In this document: positions 1 through 8,074 of the stretch, one piece after another
Position numbering within the stretch: position 1 is the first letter of the stretch
Layout of the letters: each line of letters begins with the position of its first letter
DNA from: Woeseiaceae bacterium
GTDB lineage: Bacteria; Pseudomonadota; Gammaproteobacteria; Steroidobacterales; Woeseiaceae
Assembly: GCA_028279985.1 (NCBI GenBank)
Contig: JANQMR010000011.1
Coordinates: 1 to 64,000 of the forward strand
Direction of reading: 5' to 3'
DNA: 64,000 nt
Translations under genes and position numbers: made by a program
The notes under the pieces: generated by a model
What the model saw: only the letters and a program-made list of their open reading frames with translations
What the model was told of the DNA's origin: nothing
Database searches by the model: none

Positions 1-292
1 TCACCGCCACGTGGCCGCAGTCGAAGGCGTCCGGGTCGTCCGACGGTGTCAGCACCGCTCCGCCCTCGAGATGGTGATCCTCGCGTTGCCAGCGTAAACC
101 GTCGTCGGAAACCGCCGTTGCAACGCTGCCGGTACCGAAGGCGGGCGCCACGTCGCCGGCAAAACCGTTGGCACGGCAGTAGTACCACATGCGCCACCGG
201 TCCTCGTCCCTGTGCACGACCGGCCCGCCGAGCCTGAAGTCGTCACAGCGCGGCCCCGCTGCGGGACCCAAGATCAGACCTTTTTCGAACAT
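1..292 (-). CDS. Beta-propeller glycoside-hydrolase-like protein, truncated by window edge
   Basis: An open minus-strand frame runs off the left edge. It begins MFEKGLILGPAAGPRCDD and continues with WRMWYYCRAN and ATAVSDDGLRW, the kind of strand motifs seen in five-bladed propellers of the GH43/GH130 type ('..W.MWY..r.....g.A.SdDGl.W'). I chose the ATG at 292 because a purine-rich GAAGGGGA lies just upstream; an in-frame ATG at 310 is the alternative. It follows the serine hydrolase gene by about 50 bases on the same strand and is probably the last visible gene of that operon. The family call rests on motif resemblance only, because about two thirds of such a protein would lie outside the window. 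Confidence 0.5.
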   Translation of the reverse strand, partial: MFEKGLILGPAAGPRCDDFRLGGPVVHRDEDRWRMWYYCRANGFAGDVAPAFGTGSVATAVSDDGLRWQREDHHLEGGAVLTPSDDPDAFDCGHVAV

Positions 293-343
293 GCCGTTCT
301 TCCCCTTCATCGTGCCAGACGTGCGTGTCGTCGAGCAGTCCCG

Positions 344-1693
344 TCAGCGCGGCTGCGCCGGGGGCCGCTCGTCCTTGTCGATGCCGCGCATGATCGTATT
401 GGGCAGGTAAACGTTGTCCCATTGCGGCTGTTTCGGCGGCGAGCCGCCGCTGCGCAGGATCACCAGTTCGTAGGACGGAATGACGTACACCACCTGATTG
501 CCGTAACCGTCGAACAGGAACGTATCCGCGGCCAGATAGGGCTCCGAGTGCCAGGCACGCGATTTCTCGATGTCCGGATGAAACGAGCCGCGCCATTCGA
601 CGTAAGGTCCGGCGACGAACACACCCATGCCGGCATGCGGGTTCGCCGCGGTCGGGGTGCGCATCGCCTCGACGTAGCCCGGCTCGAGCAGGCGGCGCCC
701 TTCCCAGACGCCGTCCTGGAACAACAGGACGCCCAGCCGCAGCCAGACCTCGGCGGGCAGCAAGATGCAACATCCGGCATGCGCGACGCCGCCCGGACGA
801 TTGATCCAGACGCTGCCGCCCGGAGCGCCGATCGGCGCCAGCACCTCGGCGGATACCCAGTCGTGGTAACGCTGCCCGGTGGCCCGCTCGATCAGCACGG
901 CGACCAGCTCCGACGTGGCGTTCGAATACTCGTAACGAGTGCCGGGCTCGTGGGTGAGCGGGTAGTGGTGAACCAGGAAATCCTCGTGATGCGGATGCAG
1001 GTAGGTGAGGGTGAAGATATTCAGCGGATCGTCGGAAAAACCCTGCGGCAGCAGGCCGCTGCGCATGTCCAGGAGATGCCTTACCAGGATGGCCGCCTTG
1101 TCGCTATCCTGCCACTCGGTAATGAAATCGGCGACCGGCTGGTCGAGAGACTCGATATGACCCTCGACGATGGCCCGGCCGATCGCAACGGCGGTGATGG
1201 GTTTCGCCAGCGAGCGCGACACGATCGGCGCGTCCCGCCGGACATCGCCGAAATAAGACTCCTCGACCACGGCACCCCGATGCCAGATCATCAGCGCGCT
1301 GGAGTTCATCGCTTCGGTGTACTCCCGCGCAGCTTCTATTGCCTGTATCGAGATTGCGCTCTCGGCGGCGGGCCGTGTCGGCAGCGGACGTGGATCCACT
1401 GCGCCGGGTACCGGCTCCAGCACGTCATAAGCGCGCAGACCGCCTCGCACCGTGCCCTCGGCCGGACCGCGCTTATACGCTTCCAGGCGAGTCTTGTAGG
1501 TCTCGTAGACCTCCGGCGGGTATGGGCCGAAGGCCTTTTCGTGACTGACCGTCAACAAGGGTTCGGCCGCGGCGGCCTGAACGAATACCGGTAGTATTAG
1601 CGCCGCGACGCCGGCCAGCAACGAGTGACGCGCATTCGGTTTCAACCGGGAAGACGGCGTGTGCGACTGCGGGCGGGTATCAGGAAGATGCAT
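344..1693 (-). CDS. Serine hydrolase, beta-lactamase (class C/PBP4-like) fold
   Basis: The 449-residue protein has an N-terminal hydrophobic segment ending in AAAAEP, so it is probably exported. It carries the beta-lactamase-fold catalytic motif SLAK (SxxK) within SRSLAKP, followed by YSN in YEYSNATSE, the Tyr motif of class C enzymes and esterases of this fold. Family members hydrolyse esters, amides or D-amino-acid peptides, and true beta-lactam hydrolysis cannot be assumed. Its start overlaps the end of the upstream flavin reductase gene by 14 bases, which implies co-transcription and translational coupling. A second hydrolase of the same fold lies at 15816-17072. The natural substrate is unknown. 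Confidence 0.85.
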   Translation of the reverse strand: MHLPDTRPQSHTPSSRLKPNARHSLLAGVAALILPVFVQAAAAEPLLTVSHEKAFGPYPPEVYETYKTRLEAYKRGPAEGTVRGGLRAYDVLEPVPGAVDPRPLPTRPAAESAISIQAIEAAREYTEAMNSSALMIWHRGAVVEESYFGDVRRDAPIVSRSLAKPITAVAIGRAIVEGHIESLDQPVADFITEWQDSDKAAILVRHLLDMRSGLLPQGFSDDPLNIFTLTYLHPHHEDFLVHHYPLTHEPGTRYEYSNATSELVAVLIERATGQRYHDWVSAEVLAPIGAPGGSVWINRPGGVAHAGCCILLPAEVWLRLGVLLFQDGVWEGRRLLEPGYVEAMRTPTAANPHAGMGVFVAGPYVEWRGSFHPDIEKSRAWHSEPYLAADTFLFDGYGNQVVYVIPSYELVILRSGGSPPKQPQWDNVYLPNTIMRGIDKDERPPAQPR

Positions 1694-2246
1694 CGTCTTC
1701 AGACTCCGGCAACGGCTGCAGACTGGACAGAGACCCGCGATAAATCACCAGCGGATCGTGGTCCCAGGCACGGAGGGCCTGCACCCGACCCACGAAGATC
1801 TCGTGATCGCCACCGGGATAACGGCGCCAGGTGGAACAGATGATCTGCGCGACGGCGCCGTCCAGCAACGGCAAGCCGTTGCTGTCGCGCCGGTAGGCAA
1901 CGCCGCTGAACTTGTCCGGCGAAGGTCGCGCAAACTGTTCGCACAAATGCCGCTGGGTACCCGGCAGGATGTTCACGGCAAAACGCCCGGCACCGCGAAA
2001 CACCGGCAGGCTCGGCGCCCGCAGGCCCAGCGACCAGAGCACCAGCGGCGGTTTGAGCGATACCGAGCTGAAAGAGCTTACGGTCACGCCCACCGGCGCA
2101 CCGTCGTTCGCGACCGTTGTCACCACCGTGACGCCGCTCGCGAACCGCCCCATGACGTCGCGGAACGCCCGCTCGTCGATCGGGGTTTGCCTGTCTTCCT
2201 GCGCATCGTCCGGCAACCTGGTCCTTTCGCTGGCCATCATCCTCAT
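1680..2246 (-). CDS. Flavin reductase-like (FMN-binding split-barrel) protein
   Basis: The 188-residue product contains the flavin reductase-like signature: RDVMGRFASGVTVVTT, then SVSLKPPLVLWSL, FAVNILPG and a C-terminal GDHEIFVGRV. Such proteins supply reduced FMN to partner monooxygenases or act as flavoprotein oxidoreductases. The frame stays open further upstream, but ATG at 2246 has an ideal GAGGAG eight bases before it, and the extra upstream codons are low-complexity Gly/His/Arg encoded by an 18-bp tandem array. It lies between the small hypothetical gene and the serine hydrolase. The most likely role is as the reductase arm of a catabolic operon, though no partner oxygenase is visible here. 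Confidence 0.85.
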   Translation of the reverse strand: MRMMASERTRLPDDAQEDRQTPIDERAFRDVMGRFASGVTVVTTVANDGAPVGVTVSSFSSVSLKPPLVLWSLGLRAPSLPVFRGAGRFAVNILPGTQRHLCEQFARPSPDKFSGVAYRRDSNGLPLLDGAVAQIICSTWRRYPGGDHEIFVGRVQALRAWDHDPLVIYRGSLSSLQPLPESEDDASS

Positions 2247-2440
2247 GATCCGATCTCCTCGCGCGCGCACTTCGCACACGGCTTTATCGTCCATGCTAAG
2301 GCGTCGGGCCGAGATGGCCAGTGAGCTTTTCTGATCCGCGGCATCACGCTTGTTGATCCGGCCCGGCAAGCGCCGCAGACCACGACTCGCCGGCGCCGGA
2401 TGCCTGTCGTTTTGGGCTGATGAGGACCCTGATCCGGCTT

Positions 2441-2494
2441 GGCGGCCGGAGCCGGCCCGGTGACCGGGACCGACCCGGTGACCGGGGCCGATCC
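2441..2494. repeat. Three 18-bp tandem units just after a stop codon
   Basis: Three consecutive 18-bp units (2441-2458, 2459-2476, 2477-2494) have the form GGYGRCCGGRRCCGRYCC. The array lies immediately 3' of the stop codon (2503-2505) of the minus-strand small hypothetical gene and 5' of the flavin reductase gene. Period and register are exact; the units differ at a few bases. It resembles, in design but not sequence, arrays elsewhere in this window. Confidence 0.85.
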
Positions 2495-2502
2495 GGCAGC
2501 CG

Positions 2503-2826
2503 TCAGGGCCGCCGTTGCGTGAGCTCGGCAACCGTCGACTCCGCGGGGGCGAACGGCGCCCCGATCACGTTGCCGAACACGGTGTTGCGCAGCGTTTCCA
2601 GCGCCTCGGCCATTTCTACCGACGGCACGTACGCATCGATCTCGCCCGCCGCCAGAATCTCCCGATCGCCGAGGATCGCTTCCAGTACCGCCAGCCGGTC
2701 GCGCAGGATCCAGTGCTCGGTCAGTAGCGCGTTCAGCATTCGAGCAACGGCTTCGATGTCGCTGCTGTCGAGATAGCCAGGCTTGTCCACGTTCGTCAAA
2801 CCGGCTTGCTCGCGCGGGTAATCCAC
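2503..2826 (-). CDS. Small hypothetical protein in methyltransferase operon
   Basis: The 107-residue acidic protein starts at a GTG (MDYPREQAG) inside the last codons of the methyltransferase gene (31-base overlap); an internal GTG (VDKPGYLDS) is an alternative start. The sequence is helical in character (DIEAVARMLNALLTEHWILRDRLAVLEAIL) and has no signal peptide or membrane segment. I do not recognise a family. The helix-rich pattern with a conserved-looking HWILRDR might suit a subunit or chaperone of the neighbouring enzyme, but that is speculation. Overlap with the upstream gene and a normal GC-rich codon pattern support it being real. Confidence 0.6.
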   Translation of the reverse strand: MDYPREQAGLTNVDKPGYLDSSDIEAVARMLNALLTEHWILRDRLAVLEAILGDREILAAGEIDAYVPSVEMAEALETLRNTVFGNVIGAPFAPAESTVAELTQRRP

Positions 2827-3929
2827 GGATAACCCTGCTCGCCCAGCGAGTAGGCCTCCGCGTCGACGAAGCCGATCTCACGGAGCTCGGCAGCCCAGTC
2901 GGCGGCGCAGGCATCGGTGAAAAACGGTTCGCCGCGATGCCGGGTATCCCAGTTGAGCACGACGGCCTGGAACGGCGACACCGCGTAAAACGGCGGCGGA
3001 TCGGAGATTATCAGGTCGCCGCCGGGCTCCAGTATCCGCAGGGCCTCACGGAACGTATCGCGCACGACGTCGACCGGCATCTCGTGCATCAGCGCGAACA
3101 TGATCACGGCATCGAAACTCGCGTCGGGCTCGCGGGTATCCCGGGCGTCGCGCTGCTTGAACTGCACGCGAACGCCCTGGCGTTCGGCCATGATGTGGCC
3201 GGTTTCGAGCAACAGCGGCGACAGGTCGCTGGCGACCAGCTCGGCATCGGGAAACACCGAATTCGCGGCAGCCATCGTCGAGAAACCGCCGCAGCCGGGC
3301 TCGTAGATCCGGCGGTAGTTCCGTTTCGGCAATTGCCGCACGGCCTGGGCGCGGTGTTCGAGTATGTCGTCGCCGACCTCCACCGCCGCATAACCGCCAT
3401 GACGGAACACGTAAGGACCCACGGCGAACGCGAACAACGCGCTGTAGAGATCGTAACCGTCCCAGCCGCCCGGTTCGAGATGCCATTCGACCTTGTCGTA
3501 ATACTTGGGCACCGGCACCGACGGATCGAGCTCCAGCGTTCCCAGGGTCGGGCCCTCCGGCATCCGGAAGAAGGCCTCGAAGCTCTCGCGTCGTTCCTCG
3601 ACAGCCGGGATACCGCGGCGATAAATCTCCTCGGCGACGTAACGCTGATGGAAGCGCTCGATTCGGTACGCCGGCAGGCGCCCGGCGATCTCGGTGGCGC
3701 TCCGCAGCCAGCGGCGCCATTCGGTCACGTTGGCCGGCCGCGGCTCCTGATCGCTCAGCGCGCGGGCCTCCGCGTCGGCTTCGAAGCTCTCCCTCGCGCG
3801 CCGGCGCACGGCGCTGGACGAGAACGCCTGCAAGGCGCCGAGGGCCTCCAGCCCGGCTCGCCCGCGCTGCGACAGAGAAAGTTGTTCGGTCCGTTGTTCG
3901 GACGGATCCAGTTTGGTCAAGAACGTCAT
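2796..3929 (-). CDS. SAM-dependent class I methyltransferase
   Basis: The 377-residue protein has a helical N-terminal domain of about 190 residues and a Rossmann methyltransferase domain. Motif I is YEPGCGGFSTMAAA (SAM-binding E/DxGxGxG, here EPGCGG), followed by the acidic end of strand 2 in AELVASDLS, then DASFDAVIMFALMHEM and the post-motif LEPGGDLIISDPP. The substrate cannot be read from the sequence. It is the first gene of a minus-strand operon (methyltransferase, hypothetical, flavin reductase, serine hydrolase, propeller protein), divergent from a LysR-type regulator. A TTGACA-type promoter overlaps a TCATTA-N11-TAATGA dyad upstream. A modest CAGG site precedes the ATG. Confidence 0.85.
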   Translation of the reverse strand: MTFLTKLDPSEQRTEQLSLSQRGRAGLEALGALQAFSSSAVRRRARESFEADAEARALSDQEPRPANVTEWRRWLRSATEIAGRLPAYRIERFHQRYVAEEIYRRGIPAVEERRESFEAFFRMPEGPTLGTLELDPSVPVPKYYDKVEWHLEPGGWDGYDLYSALFAFAVGPYVFRHGGYAAVEVGDDILEHRAQAVRQLPKRNYRRIYEPGCGGFSTMAAANSVFPDAELVASDLSPLLLETGHIMAERQGVRVQFKQRDARDTREPDASFDAVIMFALMHEMPVDVVRDTFREALRILEPGGDLIISDPPPFYAVSPFQAVVLNWDTRHRGEPFFTDACAADWAAELREIGFVDAEAYSLGEQGYPWITRASKPV

Positions 3930-3974
3930 TTGGACACCTGCATTTGCCGACCGCCGTTTTGCAGCCCGATTGAC

Positions 3975-4004
3975 TTTCTACGTTACCGTCGATAATCATG
4001 TCAA
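3975..4004 (-). promoter_or_regulatory. Candidate sigma-70 promoter for methyltransferase operon
   Basis: On the minus strand, TTGACA (4004-3999) is a perfect -35 and is followed after 18 bases by TAGAAA (3980-3975), which matches four of six -10 positions. The predicted transcript would have a leader of about 40 bases before the ATG at 3929. Confidence 0.5.
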
Positions 4005-4006
4005 AT

Positions 4007-4029
4007 TCATTATTTCATCGTATTAATGA
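4007..4029. promoter_or_regulatory. Candidate LysR operator dyad TCATTA-N11-TAATGA
   Basis: Two perfect 6-base arms (4007-4012 and 4024-4029) are separated by 11 bases in the AT-rich gap between the LysR gene and the operon it faces. Spacing and location fit a LysR-type recognition site. It abuts the -35 of the divergent promoter. Confidence 0.5.
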
Positions 4030-4070
4030 GTTTTAATCATATTCATTGACCTGATTAAGGGGTGTCGCAC

Positions 4071-4997
4071 TTGGACATCAAACAACTGCAACACTTCGTC
4101 GCGGCAGCCGATGCGCAGAGCATCGTGCGCGCCGCGGAGCGGATCGGGATTACCCAATCGGGGCTGAGCCGCAGCCTGCAGGCCCTGGAAACCGCCGTCG
4201 GCCTGCCGCTGTTCGAACGCCGCGGCAAGGGCGTGGTGCCGACCGAGTTCGGCCGGGAACTGCTGCCCAGGGCCCGCGCGATACTCAACGAGCGCGACCG
4301 GACCCTTCGGGAGTTGCGCGCTTTCGACCGGCTGGAACAGGGCGGCTTGTCGATCGGCGTGATGCCGAGCTTCAACTACACGGTGGCGCCGGATCTGATC
4401 GCGGACTTGATCAACGCTTCCGCCGGCATCGAACTCGGCGTGACGACGGGAACCTACCGGGAGCTGATCGGGAAACTGACCGGCGCCGAGCTGCATTTCG
4501 CCTTGTTGCTGGCCGTCGTGCCCGACCGGTCCGACCTGGTTTTCCACCGGCTCTACGAATCGGAATCGGCCGTGTTCGCCGCGAGGAACCATCCCTTGGC
4601 GAAGACCCGCAAGTCCGGCAGGCCCGGCATTCGCGACTTGCTGGACTACCCGTGGGCACTGACCGAAAGCCGTCCGCTGAAGCTCGCTTTCGAAGGCTTT
4701 TTTCGCGCCCGGACGGACACCGTCCCGTCGCTGCGCCTGACTTGCGCCTCGATTGCACTGCTGGTGCAAAGCATGCAGGCGACGCCGCTATTGAGCGTGC
4801 TCCCGCGCCAGTTCGAGAACAGCGCACTGTTCGGCGGACAGCTCGCACGGATCGACGTCGCTTCGCCGGCCGGCGAAGCGAGCGCCTGGCTGGTCACCCG
4901 GCCGCATCAGGTGCAGGGGCCTGCCTTGCGCCTGGCGCTCGAGTGCCTGACCCGGCGGTTTCCGGCGGCCGAGCTGCCCCGTCCCGGCCGCGCGTAG
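4071..4997 (+). CDS. LysR-family transcriptional regulator
   Basis: The N-terminal winged helix-turn-helix is typical: LDIKQLQHFVAAADAQSIVRAAERIGITQSGLSRSLQALETAVGLPLFERRGKGVVPTEFG (quoted in parts: AAERIGITQSGLSRSLQALE is the recognition region). An effector-binding domain of about 200 residues follows. I chose the TTG at 4071 because AAGGGG (4057-4062) sits eight bases upstream and LysR proteins usually begin close to MDIKQLQHF; a GTG at 4062 is the longer alternative. It is divergent from the methyltransferase operon and convergent, with a 9-base gap, to the DUF2798 gene. It probably activates or represses the divergent operon in response to a metabolite handled by it. Confidence 0.9.
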   Translation: MDIKQLQHFVAAADAQSIVRAAERIGITQSGLSRSLQALETAVGLPLFERRGKGVVPTEFGRELLPRARAILNERDRTLRELRAFDRLEQGGLSIGVMPSFNYTVAPDLIADLINASAGIELGVTTGTYRELIGKLTGAELHFALLLAVVPDRSDLVFHRLYESESAVFAARNHPLAKTRKSGRPGIRDLLDYPWALTESRPLKLAFEGFFRARTDTVPSLRLTCASIALLVQSMQATPLLSVLPRQFENSALFGGQLARIDVASPAGEASAWLVTRPHQVQGPALRLALECLTRRFPAAELPRPGRA

Positions 4998-5006
4998 CAC
5001 GGCCGG

Positions 5007-5402
5007 TCAGTTGTCGCCGATCTCGACGAACCGGGCCGTAAGACCGCGCGTCGCCTCCGTTAGCAGGAAAGTCAGCGGCAGCGCGAAAACGTAAGCGACG
5101 GCAAAAGCCTTGAGCCAGCGCTGGAAGAAGTCGTCGACCAGGCCGATGTTGACCGCGGTGATGATCAGGGTCATCGCAAACGCCATCGCCGTGCTCGTCA
5201 GCAGGGAATGCACCGGGCGAAACCAGCGGCTCGACAGTTTCTTGTCGGATGATCTCTCGTCGAACGATCTCTTGCCGGGCTTTGCCATGTTTGCCGTATA
5301 GGGCGGCGGTCTTTCGGACGAGATTTGGTCGGAGATTTCATTGGAAGATGCTGTTGGGGACGATGCAGCCGGGCTGTCGCCGTCCGATATCCGCGCATTC
5401 AT
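5007..5402 (-). CDS. DUF2798 small inner-membrane protein
   Basis: The C-terminal 80 residues match the DUF2798 pattern: HSLLTSTAMAFAMTLIITAVN (segment 1), GLVDDFFQRWLKAF, then AYVFALPLTFLLTEATRGL (segment 2). This gives two membrane helices with a conserved FxxRWLKAF-type link; function is unknown for the family. I chose the ATG at 5402 because it overlaps the TGA of the upstream AhpD-like gene (ATGA), a sign of coupling. The N-terminal 50 residues are polar, low complexity and partly encoded by 15-bp near-repeats (5240-5269), so a shorter start at 5288 (MAKPGKRS) is possible. Confidence 0.75.
   Translation of the reverse strand: MNARISDGDSPAASSPTASSNEISDQISSERPPPYTANMAKPGKRSFDERSSDKKLSSRWFRPVHSLLTSTAMAFAMTLIITAVNIGLVDDFFQRWLKAFAVAYVFALPLTFLLTEATRGLTARFVEIGDN
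5240..5269. repeat. Two 15-bp near-repeats in DUF2798 N-terminal codons
   Basis: Units TCTTGTCGGATGATC (5240-5254) and TCTCGTCGAACGATC (5255-5269) are adjacent, with a degenerate third copy beginning at 5270. They encode part of the polar N-terminal extension of the DUF2798 protein. Confidence 0.6.
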
Positions 5403-5971
5403 TCCGAGCCGGCCTCTTCGGACTCGTCCGGTCCCGGCCATGCATGCGGCTGGAATGCATCGTCCAGCGGCGTATGCATCATGTGATTGGTATAGTTAGA
5501 CAGCGTCTTCATTGCGATCGCGGTGACGACCTCCAGCACCTGCGGCTGCTCGAAGCCTGCCGCCAGGAAGTCTTCAAGCTGCCCCGGCTCGAGGAAGCCG
5601 CGCTGCTCGACGACCTGCTCGACGAAAACCCGCAGCGCGTCGAGACGCGGCTCGCCGTCGATGGTCCGCCCGGCGCGGGTTGCAGCGAGTATTTCGCCGC
5701 TCAGGCCGCCGCCGGCGCTATGCGCGGAGACGCAGTACTTACAACGGTTGCTGCGGCTCGCCGTGATGAAAACGACGTCCCGCTCGACACGGGTCAGGCT
5801 AGACTTCGCAAGCAATGCGCTCAAGGTCGCGTAGCCGTTCAACGCCGCCGGCGCATGCGCCATCAGGCCCTGCTGCACCGGTACGAAGCCGAGCCTGCCG
5901 ACAACCGCTCGCAGTTGCGCCTGCGATGCTTCGGGCGCCTCCTCGGGACTCAGTGGTTTCAGTTCCAACAT
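5399..5971 (-). CDS. AhpD/carboxymuconolactone decarboxylase-family peroxidase
   Basis: The 190-residue protein shows the AhpD fold motif CKYCVSAH (CxxCxxxH), the redox-active pair plus the proton-relay His, preceded by LTRVERDVVFITASRSNRC. Family members reduce peroxides or act in CoA-linked redox systems; this one is a peroxidase-related carboxymuconolactone-decarboxylase-type protein by length. The C-terminal region retains the helix with NYTNHMMHTPLDD. It is translationally coupled to the downstream DUF2798 membrane protein by an ATGA overlap, so the pair may act together at the membrane. No strong ribosome site is visible before its ATG. Confidence 0.85.
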   Translation of the reverse strand: MLELKPLSPEEAPEASQAQLRAVVGRLGFVPVQQGLMAHAPAALNGYATLSALLAKSSLTRVERDVVFITASRSNRCKYCVSAHSAGGGLSGEILAATRAGRTIDGEPRLDALRVFVEQVVEQRGFLEPGQLEDFLAAGFEQPQVLEVVTAIAMKTLSNYTNHMMHTPLDDAFQPHAWPGPDESEEAGSE

Positions 5972-6292
5972 CGTTCAATACTCAACCGTGGGATCGTAGT
6001 CTCGATCGTGGTCTTGACAGTGCCCTTATCGTAATTCGCGGCGAGCGAACGAAACCAGCATGTCGCATCAGGCTATCTGATGCCGAGAATCAGCAATGAC
6101 GATCTTCATTCTCCGCAAATCGCGTTGACCGCGCGGCAACTAGTGCACTATCCAGTCTGGATCAAACCGGAACCGACAAATCGGGACAGTCATGAAACAG
6201 ACGAATCAGGACAGCCACGATGTATTCGGCATCCTCCCCTGCCCGACACGCTGTGACGAACCGGGACAGCCACAACTCAAACTGGGACAGCC
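5972..6292. other. Divergent intergenic region with signal-peptide repeat copy
   Basis: This gap separates the divergent AhpD-like and LVIVD genes. Its right third (6182-6292) is the first copy of the repeat described at 6182-6478 and holds a 34-codon open frame (6192-6296) whose TGA overlaps the ATG at 6293. Otherwise I see only a weak TTGACC at 6125-6130. Confidence 0.5.
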
Positions 6293-6478
6293 ATGAAACG
6301 AATCAGACGAATCAGGACAGCCATGATGTATTCGACATCCTCCCCTGCCCGACGCGCTGTCGCGACCTTCCTCGCCGCGGGCAAACCGGAGCAGCAAAGA
6401 CAAACCGGGGCAGTCACGCTGCGTTCGATACTCTACACAGCCCGACGCGCCGTCGCGACGCTCCTGGCCGCGAGCCTT
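6182..6478. repeat. Three imperfect ~100-bp direct repeats over a signal-peptide region
   Basis: Copies lie at about 6182-6260, 6284-6380 and 6404-6478. Copies 1 and 2 share GGGACAGYCATGAAAC, CGAATCAGGACAGCCA and TATTCGRCATCCTCCCC; copy 3 keeps CCCGACGCGCCGTCGCGACG (copy 2 has CCCGACGCGCTGTCGCGACC). Each of the first two carries its own GGGACAG-type site and ATG. In the protein the repeat appears as ARRAVATFLAAG and ARRAVATLLAAS. Confidence 0.8.
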
Positions 6479-8068
6479 GCAGCTAGCTTTGCGTCCGCGG
6501 CAGTGGCGTCCGCCGAAGAAGGCCCGAAGCTCGTTCGGGTCGGCGCGGCCGTGACCGCCGACGGCGAGATCGACCGCGCCGCCTACTCGAAGCTCGCGCC
6601 GTGGCCGCGGGCGGACGGCGGTTACCTGTATTCCGGTTGCTATCCGGGCGCGCCGCTGCTTGCCGATACCATCGGCGCCGATCGCTGCTTCATGAGCGTC
6701 GATCTCCGCGACCCAGCCCAGCCGAGGCGCGTCGCGACGGTGCACACCTACGATCTCGAGCGCTCGCCAGCGCCGCCGCCGGATCACGCCGTCTGGTCGC
6801 CGGACTACCCGTTCGCGAACCTCCCGGTAGAGGTTCCGTGCAGGATCGACTGGAGTGACGAGGACATTGCCGCCGGCCGCAAGCCGCCCGCCTGCTGGGA
6901 CCCCGGCTGGAACACGCAATCGCACTATGTCGCCGCGATTCCCGGCAAGCTACTCGCCGTGAACCAGGAACGGTTCCGCTACGGCACCCACCGGCAGGCC
7001 AACTATCACGGCGTTCGCTTCTACGACCTGTCGGACCCGACCGAGCCGCGCTTCCTCTCCTACTGGGAAGCGCCGGTATCCGAGCCCGATCCGGCCACCG
7101 GCGTTTACCCGGACGCCCGCGGCGTGCATCACTTCAATTTCGACGGCTCGCATCTGTTCCTGGGCACCGAATACCGGGGCTACGTCGGCCGGGTAATGGT
7201 GATCCTCGACGTCGGCGATCCGCGGACGCCGGTGGAAGTCGGCCGCTGGGCATTACCCGGCCAGAAGACGCCGGATGAGGACGCCCAAAGAAACTGGATA
7301 CAACAACGGCTGTTCAGCCGTCCGATCGTCAAGACCGAGGACGGCCGCTGGACCCGCTTCGTCGGCATGCATTACGTCACCGTTCGCGACGACGTAGCCT
7401 ACCTCGCCTATCATCAGGCGGGCCTGGTGATCCTGGACGTAGGCGACGTGCGCGCGCCTGAACTGCTGGCCTGGGCCGATTACCTCAATCCCGGCGCCGA
7501 TCCGACCAACCCGAATGTAGCGGCTTGTCTAAAGGCCGCAGGCGGCCGTCCCGCCGCCTGCGGCAACACCCATACGGCGAGACCCGTGCCGGGCCGCGAC
7601 CTGCTCGTCGTCGAGGACGAGTTCTTCACTTGCCCTTACGGTCACGTCAGGCTGTTCGACATCCGCGATCCGTCACGGCCGGCCCTGCTGTCGCATTTCC
7701 TGTTCGACGAAAACCTGGCCTGCGATCCGGACCGGCCGATGTCGTCCACCGAGCCCGACCGTTTCCCGATCCGCGGACCCTCCTCGCACATGGGTATCGC
7801 CTGGGATCGCGACACCTATCTGACGACCTGGTACGGGCTCGGACTGCAGGTGATCGACATTTCCGATCCCAGAGAACCGCGTGCGATCGGCCGCTATGGA
7901 TACCGGATCGCCGACGAGCTGGACCAGCATCAACCGGAATACGCAGGCTCAGACACCTACGACGTCGTGATCGGCCCCGAAGGCTACCTCTACGTCGCCG
8001 ACGCGACCGCAGGACTCAGGGTATTGAGATTCACCGGCCGTGAACCGGCCGGCGAACAGGTCCGTTGA
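6293..8068 (+). CDS. LVIVD-repeat beta-propeller protein, exported
   Basis: The product (591 residues from the ATG at 6293) has a hydrophobic export signal ending ASAAVASAEEG, then repeated beta-propeller strands of the LVIVD type: VRFYDLSDPTEPRFLSYWE, VMVILDVGDPRTPVEVGRW, LVILDVGDVRAPELLAWAD, VRLFDIRDPSRPALLSHF, LQVIDISDPREPRAIGRY. Such proteins are secreted or periplasmic with a scaffold or binding role that is not well defined. The true start is uncertain: ATGs at 6293 and 6323 both follow GGACAGCC-type sites because the upstream region is a tandem duplication, so the mature protein has a signal sequence preceded by a duplicated partial signal. It converges on the dienelactone hydrolase gene with a 6-base gap. 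Confidence 0.8.
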   Translation: MKRIRRIRTAMMYSTSSPARRAVATFLAAGKPEQQRQTGAVTLRSILYTARRAVATLLAASLAASFASAAVASAEEGPKLVRVGAAVTADGEIDRAAYSKLAPWPRADGGYLYSGCYPGAPLLADTIGADRCFMSVDLRDPAQPRRVATVHTYDLERSPAPPPDHAVWSPDYPFANLPVEVPCRIDWSDEDIAAGRKPPACWDPGWNTQSHYVAAIPGKLLAVNQERFRYGTHRQANYHGVRFYDLSDPTEPRFLSYWEAPVSEPDPATGVYPDARGVHHFNFDGSHLFLGTEYRGYVGRVMVILDVGDPRTPVEVGRWALPGQKTPDEDAQRNWIQQRLFSRPIVKTEDGRWTRFVGMHYVTVRDDVAYLAYHQAGLVILDVGDVRAPELLAWADYLNPGADPTNPNVAACLKAAGGRPAACGNTHTARPVPGRDLLVVEDEFFTCPYGHVRLFDIRDPSRPALLSHFLFDENLACDPDRPMSSTEPDRFPIRGPSSHMGIAWDRDTYLTTWYGLGLQVIDISDPREPRAIGRYGYRIADELDQHQPEYAGSDTYDVVIGPEGYLYVADATAGLRVLRFTGREPAGEQVR

Positions 8069-8074
8069 TAGTCC

